Below are positions 1 to 7,915 of a DNA stretch of 30,598 nucleotides, piece after piece. The stretch is from assembly GCA_963589235.1 (NCBI GenBank), contig CAVAJX010000102.1, positions 1 to 30,598 on the forward strand, in the 5' to 3' direction. The stretch comes from CAG-877 sp963589235. GTDB taxonomy: Bacteria; Bacillota_I; Bacilli_A; RF39; UBA660. Position 1 is the stretch's first letter; each line of letters opens with the position of its first letter. Made by a program: the position numbers and the translations under genes. The notes below the pieces were generated by a model that was not told where the DNA came from, made no database searches, and worked only from the letters and a program-made list of their open reading frames with translations.

Positions 1-1246
1 CTTCTATTTCTTTATTGGTTAAATTATATTTCATGAATTTTCTTAAATTTAAATTATCAATATTTGCCTTTGTGGAATCTTCATCCCATTTATGACTATA
101 AAAAGTTGCGGCAAAAAATGGAGATATCATTAATAAAATTAACATTAATAAAAATGATGTTATTATAACTATTTCGTTTAATGTTGGATCATTAATTTTA
201 TATATTGTATTTCCAAATAATGAACCTACTCCAGAACCTAGTATAGCAATTATAAGTATATTATATTTTACATATGCATAATTCCAATATTTTTTACTTA
301 TAACTCCTAATATGTAATACATACAAGTAATTCCCATGGTTATAGTCAACCCTAAAGTGAAAGAGTATATTGATAAAACAATTTTTTTATCAGATAGAAT
401 TCCTAAAAACATTGAAAATATATATGATCCGAAGATTAAGTTCCATGTTAGACTATTACTCTTTTTAGCAAATTTATATATTATAAAGAGAATTAAACTA
501 CCAAGTAATCCGCCAATATTATAATATATTTCAATATTTTCAGGATAAAGGTCATTTACAATTAATAAAAGAGCACGACCTGTTCCACGGCAAAATATTA
601 AAAATATACAATTTATAATTATTGATACATATAAAATCTTTTTTATTTTAGGTGCATTTTTTTCATATTTAAGTTCTTCTTCTTTATAATCATTTTCAGT
701 CATTTTTTTACTTTGAAAAAATATTAAAATGAAGCTAACTAATAAAATTAAATAACTAATAAATTTATTTAAACCAAATGTACTTTCAACGATTGCATAT
801 GAAGATATAAAAATATTTGAAAATAGACATGAATATAATTTTTCAGTATTATTTAGAATATATATGAAAGCAGATAATGTTCCTACTGATATAAACGCTA
901 TACTTATAGAAATTAAAATAAATAAATATTTTCCAATAATAAAATTATTAAAAAATAAATATATTCCATATATTAGTAATAAAACTATTCCTGAAATACT
1001 TGCAAATTTTATATAATTTTTAAATTTATTAGGTTTTATTATAAATAATAAAAATGCTCCTAAAAATAACATTAAAATATTTATAGATACGATAATATTT
1101 TTATCAAATAATAATGAATCATCAAATTTATTAATCCACCAAGTAAAGAAGGTAATTAATATTGCATAAAAAATTGACCAGGTTAGCATGTATGGTATTT
1201 TATCTTTACGAATGTTTTTTATATTGGTTACATTTGAATTTATCAT
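1..1246 (-). CDS. Partial membrane-bound LuxR-type regulator (12-TM-like N-terminus), cut by window edge
   Basis: An open frame runs without a stop from ATG at 1246 to the window edge, giving 415 codons with the C-terminus missing. The start MINSNVTNIKNIRK has GAGGTG four bases upstream. The protein is almost entirely hydrophobic, with about ten to twelve predicted membrane segments and a charged loop near codons 185-205 (ENDYKEEELKYEK). The last visible residues, KYNLTNKEIE, look like the first helix of a LuxR/GerE DNA-binding domain, which commonly begins LT.rE.E. Regulators with a 12-TM MFS-like N-terminus and a C-terminal LuxR domain are known, so that is my best call. The DNA-binding domain itself lies outside the window. 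It could instead be a plain membrane protein of unknown function. The next gene upstream is a short-chain dehydrogenase, separated by a weak terminator. Confidence 0.6.
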   Translation of the reverse strand, partial: MINSNVTNIKNIRKDKIPYMLTWSIFYAILITFFTWWINKFDDSLLFDKNIIVSINILMLFLGAFLLFIIKPNKFKNYIKFASISGIVLLLIYGIYLFFNNFIIGKYLFILISISIAFISVGTLSAFIYILNNTEKLYSCLFSNIFISSYAIVESTFGLNKFISYLILLVSFILIFFQSKKMTENDYKEEELKYEKNAPKIKKILYVSIIINCIFLIFCRGTGRALLLIVNDLYPENIEIYYNIGGLLGSLILFIIYKFAKKSNSLTWNLIFGSYIFSMFLGILSDKKIVLSIYSFTLGLTITMGITCMYYILGVISKKYWNYAYVKYNILIIAILGSGVGSLFGNTIYKINDPTLNEIVIITSFLLMLILLMISPFFAATFYSHKWDEDSTKANIDNLNLRKFMKYNLTNKEIE

Positions 1247-1542
1247 ATTGCACCTCGTTTATTTTTCCTCAATTAATTATTTTAAAGTATTTGTTTTTCA
1301 TTGTAAAGAAGTTTTTTTCAGAACAAAAGAACTAATTTATAGTCCTTTTGATTTTGTTATTTTTCTTAAATTGTCAATATTCTTTATGGAAGAAGCAAAC
1401 TTAGTTATTTCTTCAGTTTTCATTTTTGTTGTTATGGTTATAGTACCTAGTTAATGATTTATTTATTCCGATAAACTTGCCATTGCTAATAATGTGTTTT
1501 CTGTCATTTCTAAGTTATTATATTTTTCACTAATTTTATTAA
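1247..1542. other. Intergenic region with two tiny ORF remnants
   Basis: No convincing gene is visible in these 296 bases. On the minus strand there is an open stretch ending SLSE* (about 1465-1542) and a 28-codon ORF, MKTEEITKFASS..., at 1337-1423. Neither has a Shine-Dalgarno site or a recognisable motif. They may be the decayed remains of a small gene. A plus-strand frame at 1188-1454 overlaps the membrane protein start, is low in complexity and has no ribosome binding site, so I do not call it. Confidence 0.4.
1328..1346 (-). terminator. Weak hairpin terminator upstream of the membrane regulator
   Basis: On the minus strand AGGACTA and TAGTTCT form a 7-bp stem with one G-T pair around a 5-nt loop, followed by TTTGTTCT. 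It would separate the dehydrogenase transcript from the regulator gene. The T-run is interrupted, so it may be inefficient. Confidence 0.4.
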
Positions 1543-2358
1543 TTACATTTTCTTAAAAAAGTCTCTTTTTTTAAATCCTGAAGTTAAGAATCTTACAAAT
1601 GCTCTTCCGTTTGATAACCAAACAAATCTAGCATTATTTTTTGTATTATTTACAATTTTATCAACCATAAATTTTGCAATTGTTTCTGGATAATCTCCAA
1701 GTATATTATATATTTTTTTTGTTTTTTCATCTAATTCAATTTTTTCTCCATCACCCAGTGATGTTTGAATAAAATTAGTAATCATAATACCTGGTGTAAT
1801 TTTACCAATTAGGACATTGGTGTTTTTCTTTTCCGCTTCAAAGGCTAAAGCTTCTGTAAAGTATGTTATAGCTCTTTTACTTGTTCCGTATAATGAAAGG
1901 CCTAATATTTTAGCATCATTACTACCATGTCCTTCTACATTGTAAATTTGTCCAAATCCTTGTTTAATCATTACTGGCATAATCAACTTAGAACATAATA
2001 TTGTACCTTTTATATCAATATCAATTAAACGATCTATTGTTTTCTTATCGAGTTCCCAAAGAGCTACATTAGGCTGATTGACACCGGCATTATTAATCCA
2101 TATATCAATCGTGGGAAATATTTCTAAAGTATCATTAATTAACTTGCTTATATCTTCTTCTTTGGTAATATCAGCTACAAATGATATTACTTTTCCTTGT
2201 CCATTTTCTTTACATTTACTTTTTAATTTCTTTGTAGCTTCTGCTACTGCATCTTCATTAACGTCACATACTACTAAGTTATATCCTTTATCACAGAAAA
2301 AATCTAGCATGGCATATCCGAATCCTCTTGCACTACCTGTAATTACAACTGTTTTCAT
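1543..2358 (-). CDS. Short-chain dehydrogenase/reductase (SDR)
   Basis: A 271-residue NAD(P)-dependent oxidoreductase of the classical SDR type. The Rossmann dinucleotide-binding motif TGSARGFG sits at residues 7-14, and D32 with surrounding residues (VVCDVNED) should contact the cofactor ribose. The structural NNAG motif is present (WINNAGVNQPN). The catalytic Tyr and Lys lie in YGTSK, with an upstream Ser in GHGSND. Length is slightly above the usual 250 residues. The C-terminus ends in a basic run (FKKRDFFKKM). The ATG is preceded by AAGGAGG at good spacing, and an extended -10 box lies just upstream, so it is likely monocistronic. The substrate cannot be read from sequence; SDRs of this kind act on sugars, steroids, fatty acyls and many alcohols. 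Confidence 0.9.
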   Translation of the reverse strand: MKTVVITGSARGFGYAMLDFFCDKGYNLVVCDVNEDAVAEATKKLKSKCKENGQGKVISFVADITKEEDISKLINDTLEIFPTIDIWINNAGVNQPNVALWELDKKTIDRLIDIDIKGTILCSKLIMPVMIKQGFGQIYNVEGHGSNDAKILGLSLYGTSKRAITYFTEALAFEAEKKNTNVLIGKITPGIMITNFIQTSLGDGEKIELDEKTKKIYNILGDYPETIAKFMVDKIVNNTKNNARFVWLSNGRAFVRFLTSGFKKRDFFKKM

Positions 2359-2377
2359 AATCTATCCTCCTTATAAA

Positions 2378-2386
2378 ATTATAACA
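2378..2386 (-). promoter_or_regulatory. Extended -10 promoter for the SDR gene
   Basis: The minus strand reads TGTTATAAT, a perfect TATAAT preceded by the TGn extension, about 20 nt before the SDR start. No good -35 is visible at 17 nt, which fits an extended -10 promoter. Confidence 0.55.
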
Positions 2387-2393
2387 TAAAACT

Positions 2394-2424
2394 AGAAAAA
2401 GACCTAACTATTTTCTAGTTAGGT
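2394..2424 (-). terminator. Intrinsic terminator after htrA
   Basis: On the minus strand ACCTAACTA and TAGTTAGGT form a perfect 9-bp stem around a 5-nt loop (2402-2424), followed by CTTTTTCT. It lies right after the htrA stop codon and closes the permease-ATPase-htrA transcript. Confidence 0.85.
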
Positions 2425-2429
2425 ATCTT

Positions 2430-3713
2430 TTAAAAATTAACTTTAATTGTTCTTTCTTGGTATTCATGTCCTTTAACATATTTGATTGTTAATTCAGCAC
2501 TATCACCTTCATTTTTATTATTTAATACTTTCTTCAAATCTTCTATTTTAGTTATTTCTTCACCATCTATTGCGGTAATTATATCACCTATTTCTAGATC
2601 GGTTTTATATGCACTTCCTGATTCTAATATCTTAGATACATAAAATCCTACTGGTAAATTATATCCTGAAAGATTTCCTGAATTTGTCATATATCCTTCT
2701 ATACCCAGAGTGACACCATTACTATCATTTTTTCCATTCATTAAATCTTCTATTAAATCTTCCACATCAGATATTGGAATAGCAAAACCCATACCTTCTA
2801 CACTTGCATTTGTAGTTGATGCTGATGATGAATATTTAGCTGTATTTATACCTACTAATTCCCCTTTACTATTAAGTAGTGCTCCTCCTGAATTGCCTCC
2901 GTTTATAGCAGCATCTATTTGAATCATTTCGATTGTGTATTCATCTGTTGTTACTTCTCTATTTAAAGCACTTACTACACCTGTTGTTACAGATTGACCA
3001 TAACCTAAGGCATTACCTATCGCAATGATTCCATTTCCTACTTTTAAATCATCACTGCTACCAATGGTTGCTATTTTAATAGCTTCTAATGTATCTTTTT
3101 TCAAGTTACTTATATCAACTGATATAACAGCTATGTCTTTTCTTTCTGATGTTCCAACTATTTTAGCTTCAGTTGATTCTTCATCAATAAATTGTACTAT
3201 TAATTCGCTTGAATCTTCTACTACATGATTATTTGTTAATATATATATTTTATCATCAGTTTCTTGTATAATTACACCTGAACCTGCTCCTTCTGTATAT
3301 GTATCTTCACTGAAAAAACTTGGTCCAAAATTTCCTGAATTTACTATTGTCTTACTCGTTATAGCAACAATTGATGGCATAGCATTTTCTACTACTTCTG
3401 ATACATCAGTAACATATACTCCAGATGAAGTATTAGATGATGTTTCAACGTGTTTTAATTCGATTTTTTCTTCTTTATCACTTGAAACATTTTTAATAAA
3501 ATCAAAATTTAATTTACCAGTTCCATATAAACAGGCAACTACTAAAATAATAGTTAATAAAAAAGTTAATATAATATCTTTTTTATCATCTATAAACTTT
3601 TTTATAGATGTTGATTTTTTTCTGATTTTTTTCTTTGGTTTCTTTTCTTCTTCAAAAATTATTATTCTATCATCATTTTCTTTTTCTTCTTTTTCATCAA
3701 TATTTTTTTCCAT
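2430..3713 (-). CDS. htrA: HtrA/DegP-like membrane-anchored serine protease
   Basis: A surface-anchored trypsin-like protease that degrades misfolded exported proteins. From the chosen start it has a highly charged cytoplasmic head, one membrane segment (about residues 47-63, ILTFLLTIILVVACLYG), a linker, and the protease domain. The catalytic triad is visible: His in LTNNHVVED (about residue 163), Asp in RKDIAV (about 193) and Ser in NGGNSGGALL (about 275). A single C-terminal PDZ domain covers about 340-427, with the GDIITAIDGEEI motif. The frame is open from 3734, but AGAAAGGAAG sits six bases before the ATG at 3713, so I prefer that start (427 residues). The gene follows the ABC ATPase by overlap-scale spacing and is last in its operon. 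Its link to a CiaR-like operator upstream of the permease recalls htrA control by CiaRH in streptococci. Confidence 0.93.
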   Translation of the reverse strand: MEKNIDEKEEKENDDRIIIFEEEKKPKKKIRKKSTSIKKFIDDKKDIILTFLLTIILVVACLYGTGKLNFDFIKNVSSDKEEKIELKHVETSSNTSSGVYVTDVSEVVENAMPSIVAITSKTIVNSGNFGPSFFSEDTYTEGAGSGVIIQETDDKIYILTNNHVVEDSSELIVQFIDEESTEAKIVGTSERKDIAVISVDISNLKKDTLEAIKIATIGSSDDLKVGNGIIAIGNALGYGQSVTTGVVSALNREVTTDEYTIEMIQIDAAINGGNSGGALLNSKGELVGINTAKYSSSASTTNASVEGMGFAIPISDVEDLIEDLMNGKNDSNGVTLGIEGYMTNSGNLSGYNLPVGFYVSKILESGSAYKTDLEIGDIITAIDGEEITKIEDLKKVLNNKNEGDSAELTIKYVKGHEYQERTIKVNF

Positions 3714-3727
3714 ATTCATCTTCCTTT

Positions 3728-4402
3728 CTAACATTCTTTTACTTTTTTTAAGTCATATACTATATCAGCTGATTTGCAGACGTTTGCTGAATGAGTAACG
3801 ATTATTACACATTTATTTTCTTTGTGAGCTAATTCTTTAAATGTCTTTAATATTTCATTTTCTGTTTGTTTATCCAAGTTACCTGTTGGTTCATCTGCTA
3901 CTATCATTTTAGGATTATATGATAAACTTCTTGCGATTGCTACTCTTTGTTGTTCTCCACCTGAAAGTCTTAATACTTTTCTATTAGCATAACTTGATTT
4001 CAGCCCTACTTTTTCCATTAATTTAATGGCTTGTTCTTTTTTATTTTCATATTTTTGCCCTGATGCATCCATTGATAATATTATATTTTCTGATGCTGTC
4101 ATATAAGGTAAAAGGTTATAACTTTGAAAAACTATTCCAATATCTTTACTACGATATTCATCTAAATTTATATCTTTTAGGTCTTTTCCATCGAAGATAA
4201 TTTTTCCTTCTCTGCATCTTTCTAATCCAGTAATTAAAGATAATAATGTAGTTTTGCCTGTTCCAGATCTACCTCTTATGGCATATACTTTTCCAGCTTC
4301 AAAGTCATAACTTACATTTTTTAAAGCATATTCATCTTTTTCAGCATCTGCGTATCTATAGCTTGCTTTTTGTACACTTAATAAAACACTACTTTTACTC
4401 AT
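3728..4402 (-). CDS. ABC transporter ATPase, MacB/LolD type
   Basis: A cytoplasmic ATP-binding subunit that pairs with the FtsX-type permease encoded just upstream. Walker A is GRSGTGKTT, the Q-loop is VFQSYNLLP, the signature is LSGGEQQRVAIARSL, Walker B runs into the D-loop as ADEPTGNLDKQT, and the H-loop is VTHS. The LSGGEQQRVA and DEPTGNLD forms are typical of the MacB/LolD/FtsE group, which work as mechanotransmitters or exporters rather than importers. The longer frame opens with GTG at 4411, but the upstream AGAAAGG is only two bases from that GTG and eleven from the ATG at 4402, so I use the ATG (224 residues, MSKSSVLL). Spacing from the permease stop is a few bases, implying translational coupling. 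The substrate is unknown; antimicrobial peptides or envelope stress are plausible from context. Confidence 0.92.
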   Translation of the reverse strand: MSKSSVLLSVQKASYRYADAEKDEYALKNVSYDFEAGKVYAIRGRSGTGKTTLLSLITGLERCREGKIIFDGKDLKDINLDEYRSKDIGIVFQSYNLLPYMTASENIILSMDASGQKYENKKEQAIKLMEKVGLKSSYANRKVLRLSGGEQQRVAIARSLSYNPKMIVADEPTGNLDKQTENEILKTFKELAHKENKCVIIVTHSANVCKSADIVYDLKKVKEC

Positions 4403-4407
4403 GTATA

Positions 4408-5871
4408 TCACGACCTTTCTTTCAATATTGTTAATGGTGAGAATCGTTGAATACTTATCATTGCTGAAGCACTACTTACTAATACTAATAGTATTCCTAT
4501 TCCAAAGAGTTCTAGTAATACTTTAGCATTAACAATGGCATCTATTGTTTCATATGCTTGAACATTTGCTGTACCAGGCATGTTAGGCATTTCTTTGAAG
4601 TCACCCTTCATATTTCCACCAAAGTTTTGTTTCATATCTTCTTTTTGAGTAGTAGTACTTTTTATTTCATTTTCTAAAAGAGAATTACTTACACTCTTTG
4701 ATAACATTGCTCCAAGTCCTGCTCCTAATGTTAAAGCTACTATCGCTATAATCATTAATTCAGATACAAATTGAAGTGTTAATTTTAGTTTACTAAATCC
4801 TATTGTTCTAAATACTCCTATTTCATATTTTCTTTCGCGAATATTAATAAGGTTTAATATAACTAATACTACTCCACCTATAACTAGTGTAATAATTAAG
4901 AAGGTTATAGCGAAACTTTTTACATTTTTCACTGACTGTAATCCTGATGTTGCTTGTTCTTCATTCGTTTCCACTACATAATTTTCATCTAATCCTTTTT
5001 CATAAAATTCTTCTTGAATTTTATCTTTATTTTTATAGGAATCTATAATAAATGTTGGACTTATATTAGCATTAATATTTTCGTTTTCGTTTGCAATATT
5101 TACTAAAGCATCCGCATTGGTAATAATTGTATTAGCAGATGATGAGAACATATCCATTTTATTTGATTGAGTATTTGTTGAATCTTCATTTTCTTTATAT
5201 ATACCTATTATTTCAAATTCATAAGTATTTTCATCTTCATCTTTAAGAGTTATTTTATTACCTAATTCTAGATTATTGTATTCAGCTAATTCTTCATTAA
5301 TAAATACATAGTTTCCGGAAAAAGCTATATCCCAGGCATTATCTTTAATTTCACTCATTGTATAAGTTCCATTAATAAACTCACTCATTGCTTCTATCGT
5401 ATTATAACCTGTAACGGTAAAATCTAAAGCACTATTATCTGGCATATCTTTGTTTTCTTTCATATCTGGCATATTATTTTTATCATCATTTGAAAGTTCT
5501 GCTTTTTCTATAGATGATCCAGATAAGGAAATGCTATAAGTATAATAATAACTTTTTATATGTTTACTTTTAGCAAAGTTTTTTATATCTTCTACTGTAT
5601 AAGAATTTATATTATTAAACTTTTCTTTTGCTTCTTCTTTTGACTCTTCATTAGAAAAATCAAATTGTTCTTTCATATTGGATCTATCAAATGTTATTGT
5701 AAGTTCTTTATCATATGCACTTTTATATGAATTTATTAAATCTGTTGCTGTATTATTGATTGCTAAAACTATGGTACATGCACATGCTATTACTAATATA
5801 ATTGATCCAATAAGAATGTTTCTTCCTTTATTTCTTGCAATTGATATATATGCATTTTTTAATATATACAT
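4408..5871 (-). CDS. FtsX/MacB-type ABC transporter permease with Met-rich outer domain
   Basis: A 487-residue permease of MacB topology. It has one N-terminal membrane segment (ILIGSIILVIACACTIVLAI), a large extracytoplasmic domain of about 280 residues, then three C-terminal segments. The FtsX core motif INIRERKYEIGVFRTIGFSK lies after the second segment. Two parts of the outer domain are Met-rich: one near residues 140-155 (NNMPDMKENKDMPDNS) and one between the last segments (DMKQNFGGNMKGDFKEMP). The frame is open from 5904, but the sequence AAAGGAGGAAAAA immediately precedes the ATG at 5871, so that start is firm. A CiaR-like direct repeat and -10 lie upstream. With the ATPase it should form a 2+2 complex for export of, or defence against, an envelope-active compound. 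The substrate is not visible. Confidence 0.9.
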   Translation of the reverse strand: MYILKNAYISIARNKGRNILIGSIILVIACACTIVLAINNTATDLINSYKSAYDKELTITFDRSNMKEQFDFSNEESKEEAKEKFNNINSYTVEDIKNFAKSKHIKSYYYTYSISLSGSSIEKAELSNDDKNNMPDMKENKDMPDNSALDFTVTGYNTIEAMSEFINGTYTMSEIKDNAWDIAFSGNYVFINEELAEYNNLELGNKITLKDEDENTYEFEIIGIYKENEDSTNTQSNKMDMFSSSANTIITNADALVNIANENENINANISPTFIIDSYKNKDKIQEEFYEKGLDENYVVETNEEQATSGLQSVKNVKSFAITFLIITLVIGGVVLVILNLINIRERKYEIGVFRTIGFSKLKLTLQFVSELMIIAIVALTLGAGLGAMLSKSVSNSLLENEIKSTTTQKEDMKQNFGGNMKGDFKEMPNMPGTANVQAYETIDAIVNAKVLLELFGIGILLVLVSSASAMISIQRFSPLTILKERS

Positions 5872-5893
5872 TTTTTCCTCCTTTGTACATTTT

Positions 5894-5927
5894 AAATTTA
5901 ACATATAAATCTTAAATAAAACTTAAA
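5894..5927 (-). promoter_or_regulatory. CiaR-like operator and promoter of the permease-ATPase-htrA operon
   Basis: The minus strand carries TTTAAG-TTTTA-TTTAAG (plus coordinates 5911-5927), an exact match to the TTTAAG-N5-TTTAAG direct repeat bound by CiaR in streptococci. Ten bases downstream is TAAATT, a 4/6 match to TATAAT. The repeat replaces the -35, as expected for activation by an OmpR-type regulator. The pattern is seen in sequence; binding by the neighbouring regulator is inferred. Confidence 0.65.
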
Positions 5928-5950
5928 AGGAATCATTTATTTTTGATTCC
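5928..5950 (-). terminator. Hairpin terminator after the histidine kinase
   Basis: GGAATCA and TGATTCC form a 7-bp stem around an 8-nt loop, overlapping the kinase stop codon. It is followed by TTTTAAGTTTT on the minus strand. The T-run is short, so some readthrough is likely. The T-rich part merges into the CiaR-like repeat. Confidence 0.55.
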
Positions 5951-7145
5951 ATGTTACTTTGAATGTAGTTATTCCAGCTTCGGAATGAGCTGTTATATTA
6001 CCATTATTTTTTGTTACTATATTTTTAGCAATAGCAAGTCCTAGACCATATCTATTACTATCTCTATTTCTGGAACTATCAGAGCGATAAAATCTTTCAA
6101 ATATCTTTTCTTCTTCACCAGTAGGGATTGCATTACCAGTGTTTTCTACTTTTAAGACTATATCTTTTTTATTATTTTTAGATAAGAATATATTTACATA
6201 TCCTTTTTTATCACAATGTTTTATAGCATTATCTATTAGAATAGACATTAATTCTTTTATTTGTTCTTCATTACATTTGTAATATATATTATCTTCTATA
6301 TTATATGTTAATTTTATTTTCTTTTCATAAAATAGACTTTCAAATGTTAAAATACTATTTTCTATTATTTTAGATATATTTAAATTACTTAGAATAATAT
6401 TATCTTGTTCTGTTTTGGATAATTCTAATAAATTTTTAACTAGATTTTCCATTCTTTCTGATTCGCTTTTCATATTGTCTACCCATTTTACATTTTTATC
6501 TTGATAATACATTTCAGCACTAGCAAGCATTACTGAAATAGGTGTTTTTAACTCGTGTGATGCATCAGCAATAAATTGCTTTTGTTTTTCAAAACTTTCT
6601 TTTACGGGTTTCATTATCCATTTAGTTAATTTTACTGTTGTGAATATTATTATTATTTCTGACATTATAATTAATATTATAGTTTTTAGTAAATAGGTTT
6701 TTAATGTTTCATTTGTTGTACTTATATCTATCAAATTAATTGTATTATTCCTTGTATATGAATATACATATTTATTAAAGATTAGATTGCTTATTGAAAT
6801 ATTACTTTTGCCATTCTTTATTATTTTTTTTGACTTTTTAATTACCTCATCAATATTAGAATCATTATTAGTATAATTAATTATTCCATAATAATTTCCC
6901 GATGAATCTAATATAATTGTATATACTTTGTATCCTAAATATATTTTATTATTATTTTTATCTGGTTCTATATGTGAATATGGTGTTTTATTTTGTTCAA
7001 ACATATTCATTTGTACTAATATATTTTCTATTGTATCTTTTTGCATTTTGTAGTTTTGATAAAAGGCAAATGTAAATACATATAGTGTAAGTATTGTAAG
7101 TATTGAAAAAATTGTTATGAATATTTTGTTTCTAGTCTTCTTCAT
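5937..7145 (-). CDS. Membrane sensor histidine kinase (CiaH-like)
   Basis: A 402-residue sensor kinase. Membrane segments at about 8-29 and 150-172 bracket an extracytoplasmic sensor of about 120 residues with no recognised fold. The dimerisation/phosphoacceptor motif is FIADASHELKTPISVM, with His197 as the phosphorylation site. The ATP-binding domain shows the N-box (ILIDNAIKHC, Asn306), the G1 box (VENTGNAIP), an F-box region (FERFYRSD) and the G2 box (GLGLAIAKNIV). It overlaps the response regulator gene by 14 nt, so the two are cotranslated and form one signalling pair. Adjacency to a CiaR-like operator and htrA makes a CiaH-like role in envelope stress the best guess. The signal sensed cannot be inferred. 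Confidence 0.93.
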   Translation of the reverse strand: MKKTRNKIFITIFSILTILTLYVFTFAFYQNYKMQKDTIENILVQMNMFEQNKTPYSHIEPDKNNNKIYLGYKVYTIILDSSGNYYGIINYTNNDSNIDEVIKKSKKIIKNGKSNISISNLIFNKYVYSYTRNNTINLIDISTTNETLKTYLLKTIILIIMSEIIIIFTTVKLTKWIMKPVKESFEKQKQFIADASHELKTPISVMLASAEMYYQDKNVKWVDNMKSESERMENLVKNLLELSKTEQDNIILSNLNISKIIENSILTFESLFYEKKIKLTYNIEDNIYYKCNEEQIKELMSILIDNAIKHCDKKGYVNIFLSKNNKKDIVLKVENTGNAIPTGEEEKIFERFYRSDSSRNRDSNRYGLGLAIAKNIVTKNNGNITAHSEAGITTFKVTWNQK

Positions 7146-7818
7146 TGTATATCTCCAATTTATATCCTACATTTCTTATTGATTTTATTCTTATATTGGC
7201 ATTAATTGATTTAAGTTTTTTTCTAATAAATGATATGTATACTTCAACTGTATTTATTTCACTTTCACTATCATAGCCCCAGATTTTATTAAAGATTTCT
7301 TCTTTTGAAATAATTATGTTTTTATTTTGAAGAAGCATTGTTAGAAGATTATATTCTTTACCTATTACATCTATATTTTCCTTGGTATCTTTATTAACTA
7401 TTTTTAATTCATTACTATTTAGTTCAATATTTCCATAGGATAATTCTTTATTATTTTTAACTATTCTATTCAATAAAACATTTACTCTAGCAACTAATTC
7501 TTCTATATGAAATGGTTTTGTTAGATAGTCATCTGCTCCTTTAGTAAATCCTTCTAATTTATCATCTATACTTGACTTGGCTGTTAACATAATTACTTTG
7601 GAATCTATTTTATAATTTTTTAATTCTTTTAATATTTCAAATCCATTTAGACCTGGTAACATAACATCAAGTATTATAAGATTATAATTATTTGTTAAAG
7701 CTTCATCTAATCCTTTTTCACCGGTAGTTATTATTTTTACGTTATAATTTTCTTTACTTAGACGTATTGCGATTACGTCTGCTAATTTATATTCATCTTC
7801 AATAATTAATATTTTCAT
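7132..7818 (-). CDS. OmpR-family response regulator (CiaR-like)
   Basis: A 228-residue response regulator. The receiver domain has the acidic pocket IIEDEY near the N-terminus, the phosphoacceptor Asp51 (LIILDVMLPGLNG), the Thr of MLTAK and Lys101 in LTKPF. The C-terminal winged-helix domain of the OmpR/PhoB type shows the recognition region (EINTVEVYISFIRKKL) and the wing (IKSIRNVGYKLE). It is first in the operon, with the kinase gene overlapping its end. A TTTAAG-N5-TTTAAA direct repeat lies upstream of its own -10 box, suggesting autoregulation, and a matching repeat lies before the permease gene. CiaR is the closest functional analogue I can name; VraR- or PhoP-like assignments fit the operator less well. 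Confidence 0.93.
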   Translation of the reverse strand: MKILIIEDEYKLADVIAIRLSKENYNVKIITTGEKGLDEALTNNYNLIILDVMLPGLNGFEILKELKNYKIDSKVIMLTAKSSIDDKLEGFTKGADDYLTKPFHIEELVARVNVLLNRIVKNNKELSYGNIELNSNELKIVNKDTKENIDVIGKEYNLLTMLLQNKNIIISKEEIFNKIWGYDSESEINTVEVYISFIRKKLKSINANIRIKSIRNVGYKLEIYNEED

Positions 7819-7851
7819 ACTTCACCATCCAAAATATTTATTATCTATATT

Positions 7852-7884
7852 ATTATATAAATTAAAGTTTAAAGCAACCTTAAA
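7852..7884 (-). promoter_or_regulatory. CiaR-like operator and promoter of the two-component operon
   Basis: The minus strand reads TTTAAG-GTTGC-TTTAAA (plus coordinates 7868-7884), then exactly 10 nt, then a perfect TATAAT at 7852-7857. This is the geometry of CiaR-activated promoters. A further partial TTTAA follows the second half-site. Autoregulation is inferred. Confidence 0.65.
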
Positions 7885-7887
7885 TTT

Positions 7888-7915
7888 AAAAGAAAAAGTT
7901 GATTGTATCAACTTT
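7888..7915 (-). terminator. Intrinsic terminator of the TasA-like operon
   Basis: AAAGTTGAT and ATCAACTTT form a perfect 9-bp stem with a 3-nt loop. It overlaps the stop codon of the 784-residue protein and continues into TTCTTTT on the minus strand. Confidence 0.8.

Noticed and set aside
1188..1454. Plus-strand 88-codon hydrophobic ORF
   Set aside because: It overlaps the start of the minus-strand membrane protein, has no ribosome binding site, and is T-rich low-complexity sequence typical of an antisense shadow.
2078..2389. Plus-strand 103-codon ORF opposite the dehydrogenase
   Set aside because: It is fully antisense to a gene with all SDR motifs, and has no promoter or ribosome binding site.
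5937..7818. BceRS-type bacitracin sensor pair
   Set aside because: The kinase has a large extracytoplasmic domain, and the permease is a four-segment MacB type rather than the ten-segment BceB type.
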